Below, piece by piece: positions 5,107-5,591 of a DNA stretch of 5,591 nt. Each line of letters starts with the position of its first letter. The stretch's first letter is position 1. The notes beneath the pieces are model-generated. The model was not told the DNA's origin and did no database searches. It saw nothing but the letters and a program-made list of their open reading frames with translations. A program made the translations under genes and the position numbers. This DNA is from CAZMUD01 sp964569715 (GTDB lineage: Bacteria; Chloroflexota; Dehalococcoidia; Dehalococcoidales; UBA2162): assembly GCA_964569715.1 (NCBI GenBank), contig CAZMUD010000071.1:1-5591 (forward strand). The letters are read 5' to 3'.

Positions 5107-5591
5107 ATGGAAAGGATAAAGTCGTTCTTTAATCCTGGTAGTATAGCTATAGTAGGGGCTACAGATGAAGCAGGCTCCGTAGGACGAATAGTTCTTGAAA
5201 ATCTACTACAGGCTAAAGATAAACGCAAAATATACCCGGTAAACCCTAACCGGGAAGCAGTATTAGACATTAGGTGCTATCCCAGCGTGAATTCTATATC
5301 TGAACCTCTTGACCTTGTTGTTATTGTTACTCCTGCCAAAATCGTCCCTGATGTGGTTGAAGAAAGTGGCAAGGCTGGCGTCAAGGCTATAATTATCATT
5401 TCAGCTGGTTTTAAGGAAATAGGAACTGAGGGGAAAGCGCGTGAGGGTAGAATAGCAGATATAGCTAGAAGATATAATATTCGGATAATAGGACCTAATT
5501 GCATGGGTTTAATTAGGCCCAGCGCTAATTTGAATACCACATTCACCAAGAGGATGCCCAAACCTGGATATGTAGCCTTCTTATCACAGAG
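5107..5591 (+). CDS. ADP-forming acyl/acetyl-CoA synthetase, CoA-binding N-terminal part (partial)
   Basis: The first 161 residues are in the window. They form the Rossmann-like CoA-binding domain of the acyl-CoA synthetase (NDP-forming) family. It begins FFNPGSIAIVGATDEAGSVG at about residues 7-26. Then come YPVNPNRE, CYPSV and PLDLVVIVTPAKIVPDVVEE, followed by IIIISAGFKEIG, IIGPNCMG and LNTTF ahead of MPKPGYVAFLSQ. These enzymes interconvert acyl-CoA + ADP + Pi and the free acid + CoA + ATP, giving substrate-level ATP in fermenting or acid-degrading anaerobes. The phosphohistidine and ATP-grasp parts lie beyond the window, so it is unclear whether alpha and beta domains are fused or which acid is used. 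The ATG at 5107 is preceded by GAGGAG with 10 nt between, a little long. It lies 71 nt behind the tRNA. Confidence 0.9.
   Translation, partial: MERIKSFFNPGSIAIVGATDEAGSVGRIVLENLLQAKDKRKIYPVNPNREAVLDIRCYPSVNSISEPLDLVVIVTPAKIVPDVVEESGKAGVKAIIIISAGFKEIGTEGKAREGRIADIARRYNIRIIGPNCMGLIRPSANLNTTFTKRMPKPGYVAFLSQ

Noticed and set aside
4971..5270. Minus-strand ORF of 99 codons across the tRNA
   Set aside because: It is the antisense of tRNA-Ala and of the synthetase start. The GGFEPPTSAMR reading is a well-known false protein signature produced by reading through tRNA genes.

Overview
The window looks like an anaerobic bacterial chromosome. The genes suggest this: a GlcD-type flavin oxidase paired with a CCG-domain Fe-S protein, a DUF134 protein, a CocE-type hydrolase and an ADP-forming acyl-CoA synthetase. 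A Chloroflexota (Dehalococcoidia-like) source is my best guess. It rests on general resemblance only, since no rRNA or marker gene is present.

Left part (1-2034, minus strand): a two-gene operon reads leftwards. A promoter (TTGACG, 17 bp, TAAGAT) at 1860-1888 drives a 350-residue Fe-S protein (750-1802). It is followed after 4 nt by an FAD-binding oxidase of the GlcD type (1-745), which runs off the window edge. The ribosome-binding site of the oxidase overlaps the stop codon of the Fe-S gene. Together they look like the Fe-S and flavin subunits of a 2-hydroxyacid (glycolate/lactate-like) dehydrogenase.

Middle part (2035-2811, minus strand): a second leftward unit starts at a strong promoter (2783-2811), with a perfect 16-bp palindrome over the expected start of transcription. 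It encodes a DUF134 protein with an altered, shortened C-terminus, an overlapping ORF of unknown meaning, and a small hypothetical protein of 90 residues. Upstream, 2812-3080 has no gene but carries three hairpins in a row, two of them shaped like terminators facing each other.

Right part (3081-5591, plus strand): a CocE/NonD-family serine hydrolase (3188-4921) is bracketed by a 67-nt direct repeat matching at 64 positions. The repeat consists of an extended -10 promoter and the first 48 nt of a tRNA-Ala gene. The left copy (3081-3147) is cut off after the variable loop. The right copy (4941-5007) belongs to an intact tRNA-Ala(CGC) gene with encoded CCA. An ADP-forming acyl-CoA synthetase begins 71 nt after the tRNA and is open at the right edge. 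So both protein genes sit directly behind a copy of the same tRNA promoter. This is the most unusual structure here and suggests promoter duplication or capture at a tRNA locus. I saw no integrase, transposase, CRISPR array or defence system.
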